Part shown: positions 13,215-23,400 of the stretch, piece after piece | Position numbering within the stretch: position 1 is the first letter of the stretch | How the letters are laid out: each line of letters starts with the position of its first letter | Source of the DNA: Synanceia verrucosa | Lineage: Eukaryota; Chordata; Actinopteri; Perciformes; Synanceiidae | DNA length: 64,000 bases | Assembly: GCA_029721515.1 (NCBI GenBank) | Contig: CM056567.1 | Location: forward strand, 3,154,007-3,218,006 | Reading direction: 5' to 3' | The notes under the pieces: model-generated | Databases searched by the model: none | What the model saw: only the letters and a program-made list of their open reading frames with translations | What the model was told of the DNA's origin: nothing | Made by a program: the position numbers and the translations under genes

Positions 13215-13215
13215 A
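13210..13215 (+). terminator. Polyadenylation signal AATAAA of the SK-channel gene
   Basis: A canonical hexamer lies 127 bp after the TAA at 13083. A second weaker A-rich run with 'aataataaa' lies near 13300. Confidence 0.6.
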
Positions 13216-13379
13216 AGTCCACTGTCACGATTCCAGCTTTTGCTTTTATTGTTGTTGTTTTTTTATTCTTTTGGAGAAATGAGACTATAGGTAAAAAAAA
13301 ATAATAATAAAGGAGAGCAATGAAGCAAGAATCTGATGTGTCTGAGAATGTTTCAGAAGCACAAAGATCTGTAATTCAG

Positions 13380-14495
13380 TGAAGCAGGAGAAGGAAAGGA
13401 GAGAGGAGAGGGAGGAGGGAAGGTAAGGAGAGAGTAGAAGAGGGAGTGAAGGAGAGGAGAGGAAGGGGTGAAGGAAAGGAGAGATGAGAGGGAGGAGGAA
13501 AGGAAAGGAGAGAGGAGAGGGAGGAGGGAAGAAAAGTAGAGAGGAGAAGAAGGAGTTAAGGTAAGGAGAGAGTAGAAGAAGGAGTGAAGGAGAGGAGAGG
13601 AAGGGGTGAAGGAAAGGAGAGATGAGAGGGAGGAGGGAAGGAAATGAGAGAGGAGAGGAAGGGGTGAAGGTAAGGAGAGAGGAGAGGAAGGGGTGAAGGT
13701 AAGGAGAGAGGAGAGGAAGGGGTGAAGGAAAAGAGAGATGAGAGGAAGGAGTGCAGAAAGGGGTAAAGGTAAGGAAAGAGGAGAGGAAGGGGTGAAAGAA
13801 AAGAGAGAGGAGAGAAAAGAGTGAAGGAAAGGAGAGAGGAGAGGAACAAGTGGCGGTAAGGAGAGAGGAGAGGAAAGAGTGAAGGGAAGGAGAGTAGAAG
13901 AAGGAGTGAAGGAAAGGAAAGAGGCAAGGAAGGCGTGAAGGTAATGAGAGAGGAAAAGAAGGAGTAAAATAAATAAGAGAGGAAAAGAAGGAGTGAATGA
14001 AAAGAGAGAAGAGAGGAAGGAGTGAAGGAAAGGAGAGAGGTGAGGAAACTGAAGGAAAGGAGAGAGGAAAGGAAATGAGAGAGGAAGGAAAGAGTGAAGG
14101 AAAGGAGAGAGGAGAAAAGGAGTGAAGGAAAAGAGAGTGGTGAGGAAAGTGAAGGAAAGGAGAGAGGAAAGGAAATGAGAGAGGAAGGAAAGGAGAGAAA
14201 GGAGTGAAGGAAAGGAGAGTGGTGAGGAAAGTGAAGGAAATGCGAGAGGAAGGAAAGAGTGAAGGAAAGGAGAGAGGAGAGGAAGGAGTGAAAGTAAGGA
14301 GAGAGGAAGGAGTGAAGGAAAGGAGAGAGGAAGGAATGAAGGAAAGAGTGGAGGTAAGGAGAAAGGAGCGGAAGGGGTGAAGGTAAGGAGTGAGGAAAAG
14401 AAGGCGTAAAGTAAATAAGAGAGGAAAAGAAGGAGTGAAGGACAGGAGAGAGGAGAGGAGAGGAAGGAGTAAAGGAAAGGTAGCGTAGTGGTTGG
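13380..14495 (+). repeat. Polypurine (GA-rich) low-complexity tract, ~1.1 kb
   Basis: The plus strand is almost entirely A and G, built from loose variants of 'gaaggaaaggagagagga' and 'aggaaggggtgaaggtaag'. Pyrimidines are mostly single T bases within 'gtgaag'. The long minus-strand open frames here translate to Ser/Pro/Leu/Phe-rich low-complexity sequence and are by-products of the composition, not genes. Confidence 0.95.
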
Positions 14496-14529
14496 ACAGT
14501 AAAGCTTCATCTTCATCTTATGGTACTGA

Positions 14530-14818
14530 GTGACGTGGTGGAGAGGAGGACATCTTGCCGAGGCTTCTCCTGTTTGGTGAGGTGGAGAGGAGGACATCTT
14601 GCCGAGGCTTCTCCTGTTTGGTGAGGTGGAGAGGAGGACATCTTGCCGAGGCTTCTCCTGTTTGGTGAGGTGGAGAGGAGGACATCTTGCCGAGGCTTCT
14701 CCTGTTTGGTGTGGTGGAGAGGAGGACATCTTGCCGAGGCTTCTCCTGTTTGGTGTGGTGGAGTGGAGGACATCTTGCCGAGGCTTCTCCTGTTTGGTGA
14801 GGTGGAGAGGAGGACATG
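14530..14818 (+). repeat. Minisatellite, 44-bp unit, about 6.5 copies
   Basis: The unit begins 'gacatcttgccgaggcttct' and ends with 'ggtgaggtggagaggag', giving a 44-bp period. Copies differ by single bases, such as 'ggtgtggtg' for 'ggtgaggtg' near 14710 and 14750. Because 44 is not a multiple of three, each frame cycles through the same peptides, which explains the overlapping open frames on both strands. It follows the purine tract directly. Confidence 0.93.
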
Positions 14819-14978
14819 CTGGTCATCCATTGTTGACAGCTTGATGATGCTCTTCATCTCCTCGGACACTTTCATACATTTCTATATGTATTAACTGTTG
14901 TTGTTGTTAAACGGAGTGTTGATGTGTGTTTTTCATTGTTGTTATTCTGTACACACGACATCTACTTCCTGAAAAAGG

Positions 14979-15180
14979 ATTCCTCCTCTGCTGCTCTTCC
15001 TGAGGTTTCTACCATTTCTTTTCCCTGTTAAAATGTTTTTTTGGGGAGTTTTTCCTCAGTCAATGTGAGGGTCGTTTGTAAAGGACAGAGGGTGTCATAT
15101 CCTGTACATTATTATTATGAAGCCCTCTGTGGCTAATTCATAAATTGTGATATTTGGTTTTACAAATAAAATTAGCTTGA
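14979..15180 (+). repeat. Dispersed teleost repeat, plus-oriented copy
   Basis: The sequence has the composition of a common fish dispersed repeat: 'cctgttaaaatgtttttttg', then 'ggggagtttttcctcagt', then 'tttacaaataaaatt' at about 15160. Its left part (14979-15093) is matched in inverted orientation at 15821-15928. I do not assign a family name. Confidence 0.7.
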
Positions 15181-15369
15181 TTTGAGGAGAGGAGGGAGTC
15201 GGACGGAGTTAAGTACAGTTTTAACATACCTGCACTTTAATTGACAGCTTTGTACTTTCACTCCATAACATTCATTTGATACTTAAAGTTACATTTGACA
15301 AAATGACATTTATATTTTATTGCTATTCATTAATACTGATACGTTTTGAACACTTAAATGAAATCAAAG

Positions 15370-15790
15370 TACAACATGGTGTTTAAAGCCATGTTGATTA
15401 TTTTCATAAAAAAACCCATAGTATCGTGCATTGGAAAAGGTAAAAAAAAAAAGTGTTAAACGTAACATGTAAAAAAAAAGTTGTCAGATAGTAGTATTAT
15501 AGTATTTTAAAGTAAATTTAAGTATAATATGGTGAAATAAAGTTGTTTTACCTTCGTATTATAACATGCTGATAAATGTCATAAAAATGTCATAGTATAG
15601 TATGTTAAAAAAAAATTTAAAAAATCATATTACAACATGTCCAAAAAAAGTTGTCAAATAGAAGTATTATAGTATTTTAAATGAAATCACAGCATAATAT
15701 GGAGAAAAACAGTGGTTTTCAAGCCATATTATAGCATGATCAGAGAATTCACAAAATGTCACGGTTGGAAAAAAAAAAAAAAAATCAGTT
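15370..15790. repeat. Diverged relics of the ~166-bp satellite
   Basis: Phrases from the main array recur in decayed form: 'tcatagtatagtatgttaaa' at about 15590 resembles 'tcatactatagtatgtcaaa', 'ttataacatgctgataa' resembles the 'ttatagcatgttgaaaa' junction, and 'tagtattttaaa' appears twice. They lie 3 kb beyond the array edge, on the far side of the channel gene's last exon. Similar faint phrases continue near 16260-16330. Confidence 0.65.
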
Positions 15791-15820
15791 TAATATGTTG
15801 AAAAAGTTGTCACATATTTG

Positions 15821-16180
15821 ACCTCTGTCCTTTACCTCACATCTCTGAGGAAAAACTCCCCAAAAAAAAGTTTTAACAGGAAAAATAAATGTTAGAAACC
15901 TGAGGAGGAGCAGCAGAGGAGGGATCAGCATGAAGCTGTCGACAGAAGATCCTGAGCAGGTAGCAGCAGGTAAACTGGACCCATGGACACCTGAGAGATG
16001 AGGAAGCACAAGGCTGGTTAGAAACATGGAGACACTGAGATGAAGAGGAAGGGGAGTCATAGAAGTCCTCCAGTAGTGCAGAGCTACAGCAGCAGAACTG
16101 GACTGATCCATGGAGTCCTCATGGAGTCTTTACGGAGCGCCTTCCTGGACCCTGTTAGACCATCACACCAGACATAAATC
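15821..16180 (-). repeat. Dispersed teleost repeat, minus-oriented copy
   Basis: The segment 15821-15928 is the reverse complement of the repeat at 14979-15093, sharing the 'ctgaggaaaaactcccc' block. The following 250 bp ('agcatgaagctgtcgacaga' onward) looks like the rest of the same kind of element. No intact open frame was found. Confidence 0.65.
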
Positions 16181-16835
16181 ACATTACAGTACTGCAAACA
16201 TGCACTGATCAAAGCACGAATGACAGTTTAATTTTAGATTAAACCTGTGAATGATAAAAACTGTTTTTTTTTTCCACAAAATGTTGAAAAAAATCAATAA
16301 AAATGTCACATTAAAAAACTCAAGAAGCAGTATTAGAATATGCTGCAAAGGGTTATAGAACAGCAGGTCAAAAAAAAAAAAAAAAACTTCAGAAAAATCT
16401 AAAAATGAAATGCAAATAAAAGCCAATGTATGATTGTTTTAATACTTAATATTACTTTTTTAATTCATAAAAAATATAAAGTTTAAGCACATCATGTCAA
16501 AATTGTATTTAATAATTTATAAAAAAAATACTGTTATGTTCTATACAACATCTATTATAATATCCATCAACAGATGAAAAATTAACTCTTTTTTTAAAGT
16601 GCATACTGGTTTGAGGTGATTAAATATTAGTCTTAAAAAAACCCTGAGTAAAATCTGCTTTAGTCACAGATTAGTGCGTTTAACGTATCAGCCTTTAAAG
16701 AAATTAACTGTTAGTCACAGAATAAATCTGGACAGTTCAGGTCTTATCACATCAGTCAACAACTTTACCAGGAAGTGTTGCACTCGTTCAAAACTTAAAA
16801 AAAAAAAATCACACAAACTATTCCTTTAGCCAAAA
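16181..16835. other. Intergenic AT-rich DNA
   Basis: Low-complexity A/T runs with faint satellite-like phrases near 16260-16330. I see no gene or clear element here. Confidence 0.5.
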
Positions 16836-16841
16836 CAATAT

Positions 16842-16847
16842 TTTATT
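16842..16847 (-). terminator. Polyadenylation signal AATAAA of rps27
   Basis: Reverse complement of TTTATT. It lies 185 bp downstream of the rps27 stop codon and is the first canonical signal on that strand. Confidence 0.7.
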
Positions 16848-17031
16848 AAGAGAGACAGGGTTGGAGGGTGGAGTTACAGCCACACGTGAACAATGGAAAT
16901 CCATCTGCTGTCCAACTCATCTTCAGGTCTCGTTTCAGATCAGGCCGCAGCGTCGGCCGCCATCTTTGGAGGCAGAAGGCGCTGATATCAACCGGTCCAT
17001 CCCCTCCTCTCCCTTCAGCTCCAGAGGACAG

Positions 17032-18811
17032 TTAGTGCTGCTTCCTCCTGAACGAGCACCCTGTCAGACAAAACAACGACCGTCACGCTACAGACCAGAG
17101 AAACACCGCACGCCGTTTCATCAACGTCACTTCCTGTTGAGCAGAATGCTCAAAATCATGGAAGCTTTGACAGAAGAATGAAATAACAGCGGTTCAACAA
17201 GCTGTTTTATAACGCAAATATTTGTTCTCAGTCTTCGAAAGGGGGGAGCCAGTGGTCGAGCTCAACCCTTCTGCAAACTGAGGTTCATCTGGCACCGGAA
17301 TGAGATTGGAAATCCACGACACAGGAAGTCCAGTCACTTGGCAGTGCGGCCAATAAATTTTCACAATTCATGAACACACTTCGACGCAAATAATCAGAAT
17401 ATTTCCTCTCATACTGGCTTAGGATATAAAATATGAATTAATAGTTCAGGAAGTTTTATTCTGTTCTCCAGCTCTGATCCTGGTTTGTCTTTCTGATCAT
17501 GAGCACAAAACAGCAAAATGTCTCAAAAGCTGAAGGATCAAACACTGGCTGGTAATTAACATGTGAAGCTACTGAACAAGAGAATGAATTCACAAAATAA
17601 CCCTCAAAACAGTCAACTTAATGTTATTTTAGTTTTAAACCATAAAGTGTTATTTATTAAATTTTAAGTGTGATTATTAGCGCTTTTCATTCATTATCAA
17701 ATAAAAAACTCAAACCAGCTTCAGCAGCTTCTTGTAGCGATTCACCAAATGCTTGAATTTACATTCTGTGTTCCCATGAAATGATATTTCAGTAATTTAA
17801 AATACGAGCACACGCTGTGTTCGCTTGTGTGAGTTGCAGGTTTTACTCACTGACCCTCTGTGAGACGTGCTTTGCCTCCAGTGGGCTGACACAGGACTGT
17901 TGAGCAGCCGACACACAGCACGACTGTCTGAGCGTGGCTGAACACCGTCGTGATCTTGTAGCATCCTGGAGAGGAAAAAAAACACCGGCCATCAAAAACC
18001 AAACTAGAATAAACAGCAAGTACTGCCTGAATACTCAGTCATGAGATGAATGACATACCTGGACATTTGACATCCATGAAGTAAGAGTTGGGACTCTGAA
18101 CAAGACGCTTCTTCTTGTGCCTCCTCTTCTCCTCCTCAGGGGATGGGTGCAACAAGTCTTTTGCGAGCTGCATTAAAAGATGAACAAAAGGTTGGTGGAC
18201 CCTCTCAAACATGACATCACTGTAATTGATGAGATCAAGCCATCATTTCCGGTGACACACGGGCTATCCAAACGGACAGATAACGCTACGATAAGTGAAG
18301 AATAATACCTGGATTGAAAAAACACCGATAAACTGTAGTGTTAGCTTCTTTTTGACCAACTCAGCGACCGCTGGTGCGTTCAGGCTCCTTGCTAGGCCTG
18401 AGCTACATGACTTGGGTTAGATAACGCGGGCCATGCATTTCAACCAATCACGGTGAATTCCTGTAATGTTTAGGCATCACTGAAGCACTAAACTACCCAA
18501 CAACCTAAAAACAACAATCAAAATTAAAACGCGACTGCCAAAGCTGATTTTCCTGGGTTTTCAGCACGTTTAGTTCCTCCGTTGAGCTCCATGTTTGCGG
18601 TGTGCGCGCCGCCATCTTGTGTCACAATGCGCTCAAATGTGCAAAATTATTCGTGTAAAACTGCGACCAAAACTCGACGAAAACGTCTGAAACAGACATC
18701 AGTCGAATCGCTAGTTTCTTACGTAAATATTGAGCCGTGTCGCGGCCCCCAAACGCTGCGTTAAAAGGTAGAAATGCTATTTTGCAACAGCGTGTGGATA
18801 CTCACTGGCAT
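17032..18811 (-). CDS. rps27: 40S ribosomal protein eS27 (RPS27)
   Basis: Four coding exons on the minus strand: 18806-18811 (ATG CCA), 18059-18167, 17855-17965 and 17032-17060. All junctions are GT-AG and the sum is 255 nt, giving 84 residues, the exact size of vertebrate eS27. The protein begins MPLAKDLLHPSPEEEKRRHK, continues KKKRLVQSPNSYFMDVKC, and has the C4 zinc finger CPGC (around 37-40) with CVGC about 15 residues later. It ends GCSFRRKQH. It is a component of the small ribosomal subunit head. The tiny first coding exon of two codons is typical of this gene. Upstream sequence shows a 5'-TOP tract and YY1-like boxes, as expected for a ribosomal protein gene. Nothing looks broken. Confidence 0.98.
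18608..18620 (-). promoter_or_regulatory. YY1-like motif in rps27 intron 1
   Basis: The plus strand reads 'gccgccatcttg', the reverse complement of CAAGATGGCGGC, a strong YY1 consensus. YY1 sites within the first ~200 bp downstream of the start are common in ribosomal protein genes. Confidence 0.5.
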
Positions 18812-18824
18812 GTTGGCGAGGAAA

Positions 18825-18850
18825 TAGCCGCTGCCGAAAAGGAGGCATAA
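18825..18850 (-). promoter_or_regulatory. rps27 5'-TOP start region
   Basis: On the minus strand the sequence CCTCCTTTTCGGCAGCGG runs from 18845 down, about 30 nt ahead of the ATG at 18811. A pyrimidine run starting with C at the cap site is the hallmark of translationally regulated (mTOR-responsive) ribosomal protein mRNAs. The exact start site is inferred. Confidence 0.65.
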
Positions 18851-18920
18851 CCGGAAGCGACGGGTTGATATCCGTGGAGCCTTTGAGCACCAGCAGGAAG
18901 TGACGTTTCTCACAGGACGT

Positions 18921-18934
18921 GGCGGCCATGTTGG
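18921..18934. promoter_or_regulatory. YY1-like motif upstream of rps27
   Basis: 'ggcggccatgttgg' (minus: CCAACATGGCCGCC) lies about 80 bp upstream of the inferred rps27 start. It could serve rps27, or a divergent plus-strand transcript for which I see no convincing exon. Confidence 0.4.
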
Positions 18935-19496
18935 TGAGGTCAGAGCTCTACTCTGCTTCTGTCTGGCTCCCTCGTCCGAACGTTTTAATAACTTTTATTT
19001 ATGTAAAAATGTTGTACAATAATAACTACTATTTTGACAGAAACAATCTATTTCTGTTAAAAGTGCGGATTGTATAAAATATAATAACTTTACACTTGTG
19101 TTTTGTTATTTTACTTGACAATTTCCATTTTTTTGCTACTGAATATTTCTAATACACTGAATTTTTAAGACATATTGTACTTTTTACTCGTCTATATTTA
19201 CTTGACTAGTGACCACTTACTTTAGATTATTCAGATCATTGTTATGTTTATTTTTATTGTAAATTCACCTTTACTAGCTGCAATAAGTGATGTACACATT
19301 AACACATCAATCAGTATAACCAGTGGCATTATACATGTATACTGTATATAATAATTCACAATAATTATATTTTATATTATAAAAATAATAATTCTATCAG
19401 TCAAATTATTTTTTATAAAAGGCTGTATATAACTGTATATGAAATAATTTAAAAGACGCTAAGTTATTTATATTGTCATGTGATAAATATATATTA
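18935..19496. other. Intergenic AT-rich DNA between rps27 promoter and SINE
   Basis: No gene-like sequence was found. It consists of A/T-rich runs and loose 'ataata' repeats. Confidence 0.5.
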
Positions 19497-19511
19497 ATGA
19501 ATAAATATGAT

Positions 19512-19800
19512 GGGCGGCACGGTGGTGTAGTGGTTAGCACTGTCGCCTCACAGCAAGAAGGTACCGGGTACTCCGGCTTCCTCCCACCATCCATTTTTAT
19601 TAGGTTAATTGGCTAATTTAAATTGTCCATAGGTGTGAATGTGAGTGTGAGTGGTTGTCTGTCTCTATGTGTCCTGCGATGAGGTGGCGACTTGTCCAGG
19701 GTGTACCCTGCCTTCCGCCCTAAGACAGCTGGGATAGGCTCCAGCCCCCCCTGCGACCCTATGAGGATAAGTGGTAGATAATGGATGGATGGATGGATGG
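19512..19800 (+). mobile_element. SINE-like retroposon with (ATGG)n tail and 15-bp target-site duplication
   Basis: The 289-bp insert begins 'gggcggcacggtggtgtagt' and ends in a simple repeat '(atgg)n'. It is flanked by identical copies of 'atgaataaatatgat' at 19497-19511 and 19801-19815, a perfect 15-bp target-site duplication. A short tandem tail plus a long duplication indicates LINE-driven insertion. A 5'-truncated relative lies at about 61266-61391. I do not assign a published family name. Confidence 0.9.
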
Positions 19801-19815
19801 ATGAATAAATATGAT

Positions 19816-20404
19816 CAAACAGACCATTCTGCAGTAATGAGTACTTATACTACTTATACTTTTATTTAAGTATGCAGGGCATTTACTTGTCTACACTAGA
19901 GTATTAATACCTCAGTAAATATCAGAATACTTATACACCGGTGTTCATAACAAGCAATGAAGAGCTGAACCTACAAGAGGCATATTTAAAATGTGACACT
20001 TCAGACTCTGTCCTTGGTATCAGATATTGAACAGAACAGAACAGCAGCCTGAAACAGACAAAATGAAGTGGGTATCTCAAAAAGCTGTGATCTTTTCAGT
20101 AATGAATTCCCTCTTTGTGCACAGGAAACCCTGTGGAAACACAAACACAACCAGAAGCAGTCTGTTGTGGATAAATCAGCGAGTGTCACACTGAGATATG
20201 ACAGCAATAGATTTTTATGATGTGTCTGGTCTCAGTGTTTGTCCTTGGTGTAAATTCCGAGAACAACAAAGCAGTAAACCAGATCCAGGTTCTGATCAGC
20301 AGTCCTGAGCAAAGCATCTGGGCTTTAATGTGTCCTCCTGTTTTAATGATAACACCACAACAGAGAGCATTTTTACTGTGATACACCAAGCTGACAATGT
20401 ACGG
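19816..20404. other. Intergenic / lrrc71 3' flank
   Basis: This stretch lies between the SINE and the lrrc71 stop codon. It must contain the lrrc71 3' UTR, but no canonical AATAAA is seen on the minus strand close to the stop. ATTAAA-type hexamers occur near 20324 and 20342. Confidence 0.4.
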
Positions 20405-23400
20405 TTACGTCTGTAGATTCATTCTCTCCTCTTCTCTATGCTCAGACATGATTTTGTCCAAAGGATCTTTGAGCGCCATCAGCTGCTTTATCTTCACATA
20501 ACACTCATTCTCTGGTGGGAAGCAGTTTCTCTGAAAGACAGATCAGAAATTATCCTACAAATCATCCTCACATTCCTCTGCTAGCATGGAATCTATCAAA
20601 CATGGTGGTGATGTTTTTACACTATGTGAGGTGCTATGGATGCAGTTTGTCTTTGCAATTTTAATTTATGAACTAAAGTGAGGTGAACACACCTGCAGAC
20701 AGAGGCGCAGCAGACCTCCTCCTTCACCCTGCATCTCTACCGACGTCAGGAAAACAGGAAGCGACTTCTCTGTTATTCTGTTTCCTGCACAAACACACAC
20801 ACTGTAGTATTGGTAGTATATCATCCTATGTGAAACAGGAAAGTTAAAAACGAATTATCAGATAATTTAAAAGGAGTAAAAAGTATAATATTTGTGTGCA
20901 ACTAGTAGCATATATACCGTCAGCCTATTAAAATAATGGCTCATGTCATTTTTCCAAGTTTTTGGGAAAACACAAAAAAAAACTGGTGGCCAGCATTCAC
21001 AAGACATGATTTAAGCCAAAAAAAATACTTAGGCCATTATTTTAATAGGGTGACGATATATAAGGTATATTTATTTATAATGCATGAATGGAAGCACAAC
21101 AGCTTTATTTGAGTATTTAAAAGTATATAAGATAAGATCAGTGGTAACTACTGATCAAACATGCTGATAAAATTAAATTAACCATCTTTCGCTTATGCTT
21201 TTCTCCAGCAGTGACTGACCTGCCAGGTTGAGGGATGTCAGCGTTTTGTTTCCAGGCAGAAAGAGTTCTCCATCGTGGTTCTCCGGCTGGTCCAGCAGGG
21301 GGTTCCCTACCTCCACCGACTCCCCCTGCTGCTGGAGGAGCAGAGACGTTAGTCGAACAAGAAGGACAAGAAGGACAAGACGGACAATAAGTATAAGCAG
21401 AAGAACAGTTTTAACTTAAGAGAAAACCGTGAAAAAGACAAACCTCATTGGGGGATTCATTCAGGACGGTGCTTGATTTATCCTGCAGGAAAAAACAAGT
21501 GAATTATTAAAAGTACTGTGTGATTATATTGATATTCAGAGTCAGTGTGTGGTACCTCCTGTGCCGACACTTGTTTCTCTTTGCTGCCCTGTTTGGCTCC
21601 TTTACTTGGAGACACCTTCACATCAGAAGCTGAGAGATTCAAAGAGACGGCAATGAGAAGATAAGGATAATGAAAGGTCACAGAAGTGTTTATCTGAGAC
21701 GGAAGCAGCTACATTTCTTGTTAGACTTTGGGTTTTCTTTGTTGGTGGCTGGCTTCTTGTCTTTTTTGGATGTTTCCTGTAAGTTCAAAGAGCTCAAATT
21801 TAGCTGAGATGATTTACAAACCACGTCTTCACCGTTTGCTGTTTGTTTTGGACAGCTTTACCTTTTTTTTGCTTTTGTTCTCCCCTTTGCTGACCAGTGA
21901 ACTGCTGCTGGCCACCGAAAGAAATTGGTCGACAGGCTGGTCAGAGTCAATCCTCAGAGATGTCTGCAGAAACAGAGTTTATAGTAGAACTTGGGTTTGA
22001 ATATGGTTTTTCAACCATATTTTAGTGTCTAATGAGGATGTCTCTTAGTGGAAGCGGTCCAGTACTGATGGAGAAGCTGCAGCTGCTAAACAGGCTGTAA
22101 CGTGATCAGCAGCGTCAGTTTACGTCACTAAAAGTTCTGGTTTCTGCAGCTGACAGGCTCAGACTGTTATTATAAGAGTCTGACAACATGATGGAAAGAA
22201 GTCTACAGAGAAATAAAAGCTTTTCCTCTCCTTCCTCTCGATCTGGTCTGGTTCTTATTGAGCGTCACGCTCTGAGAAATCTCCTTCTGAAACCTGACGT
22301 CTCGTCCACATCGTGGAAATCCCCGAAATATTCAGCTTTTAAGCTACACTTCCTGTTATTCAACATATACTCTGACAAGGACAGGAAAGGAGAGGTTTCA
22401 TTTCTCTGTAGGCTTCTTTCAATAATGTTTTTCAGACTCTTCTAATTGATCGCATCCACATACCAAATGATCACATTACAGCCTGTTTAGCAGCTGCAGC
22501 TTCTCCATCAGTGCTGGACAAGTTTCACTAAGAGCTGTCCTTATTTGACACTAAAACATGGTTGAAAAACACTTAAGTTCTCCTTTAAATGTGTTCATCA
22601 GAATGACTCGTGCACGTCCTGTAACAACCCATCAAACGAGAGCTGTTTTGCTTTTGGGACAGGACACTTTAATGTTTAGGATTAGGATTAATTTCGGCGT
22701 ACAGTGGGTATTAAAGTTGCTGCTCTTACAGACTGCGTTCTTTCCAGAAGCATCTTCCTCCTCTCCACAACTTCTTCATGGGTGAGAGCTAACTTGCCGA
22801 GTATCTGAAAACAGAAGTGGTTAAGAGGTGGATGCTTATTAAATTACAGAATATGCAATAAAAGGAATATAATTTCACCACCGATTTAAATGCATTATGT
22901 CTCAGGTGAAATGATACCGCAGCCAGACGAGCAGCTCCTGAGTCTCCGATCTGATTGTTGCACAGTGAGAGAAAGAGCAAAGTCCGGTTGAACCGAAGGC
23001 CCTGAGAGACAAAAGCATCATGGCTCAGGGGGGAACACAGAAGCACCAACATGCAGTCACTTCTGGGTCATCATACCTGCGCAATATGTGCAGCACCTGC
23101 ATCTGCTATAGAGTTGAAGGCCAGGTTGAGTGACAGCAGGTTCCTGTTTGAGGATCTGGTTGTTGAGAGAGCTGAGCCGATCAGACGGGCGCCAGTGTCT
23201 CCTATCCGGTTGTTTCGCAGGGACAAGTGGGTGAGGCTTGACCAAAGAAACACACCTGGCTGTTGGTGCTGCCGTCTGGAGACAAGCTGAGGTTGATTTG
23301 AGTGTTTTTGGTGACTCACAAGCTGTCTTCAGAGAGGAGGAGGTGGTAGCTCTGCTCTGGGAGATGGTTGCCCTCTAATGTCACAGATCTGAGGTAAAAC

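Noticed and set aside
13353..14729. 458-residue minus-strand open frame, Ser/Pro/Leu/Phe-rich
   Set aside because: Consequence of the purine tract and minisatellite lacking T/A-containing stops. No conserved domain or splice context.
16861..17181. 106-residue plus-strand frame
   Set aside because: Lies antisense to the rps27 3' UTR and last exon. No similarity recognised.
18582..18764. Plus-strand frame starting at a good Kozak-like ATG
   Set aside because: Sits in rps27 intron 1 antisense to it, and the ATG context is explained by a YY1 box. No splice or coding support.
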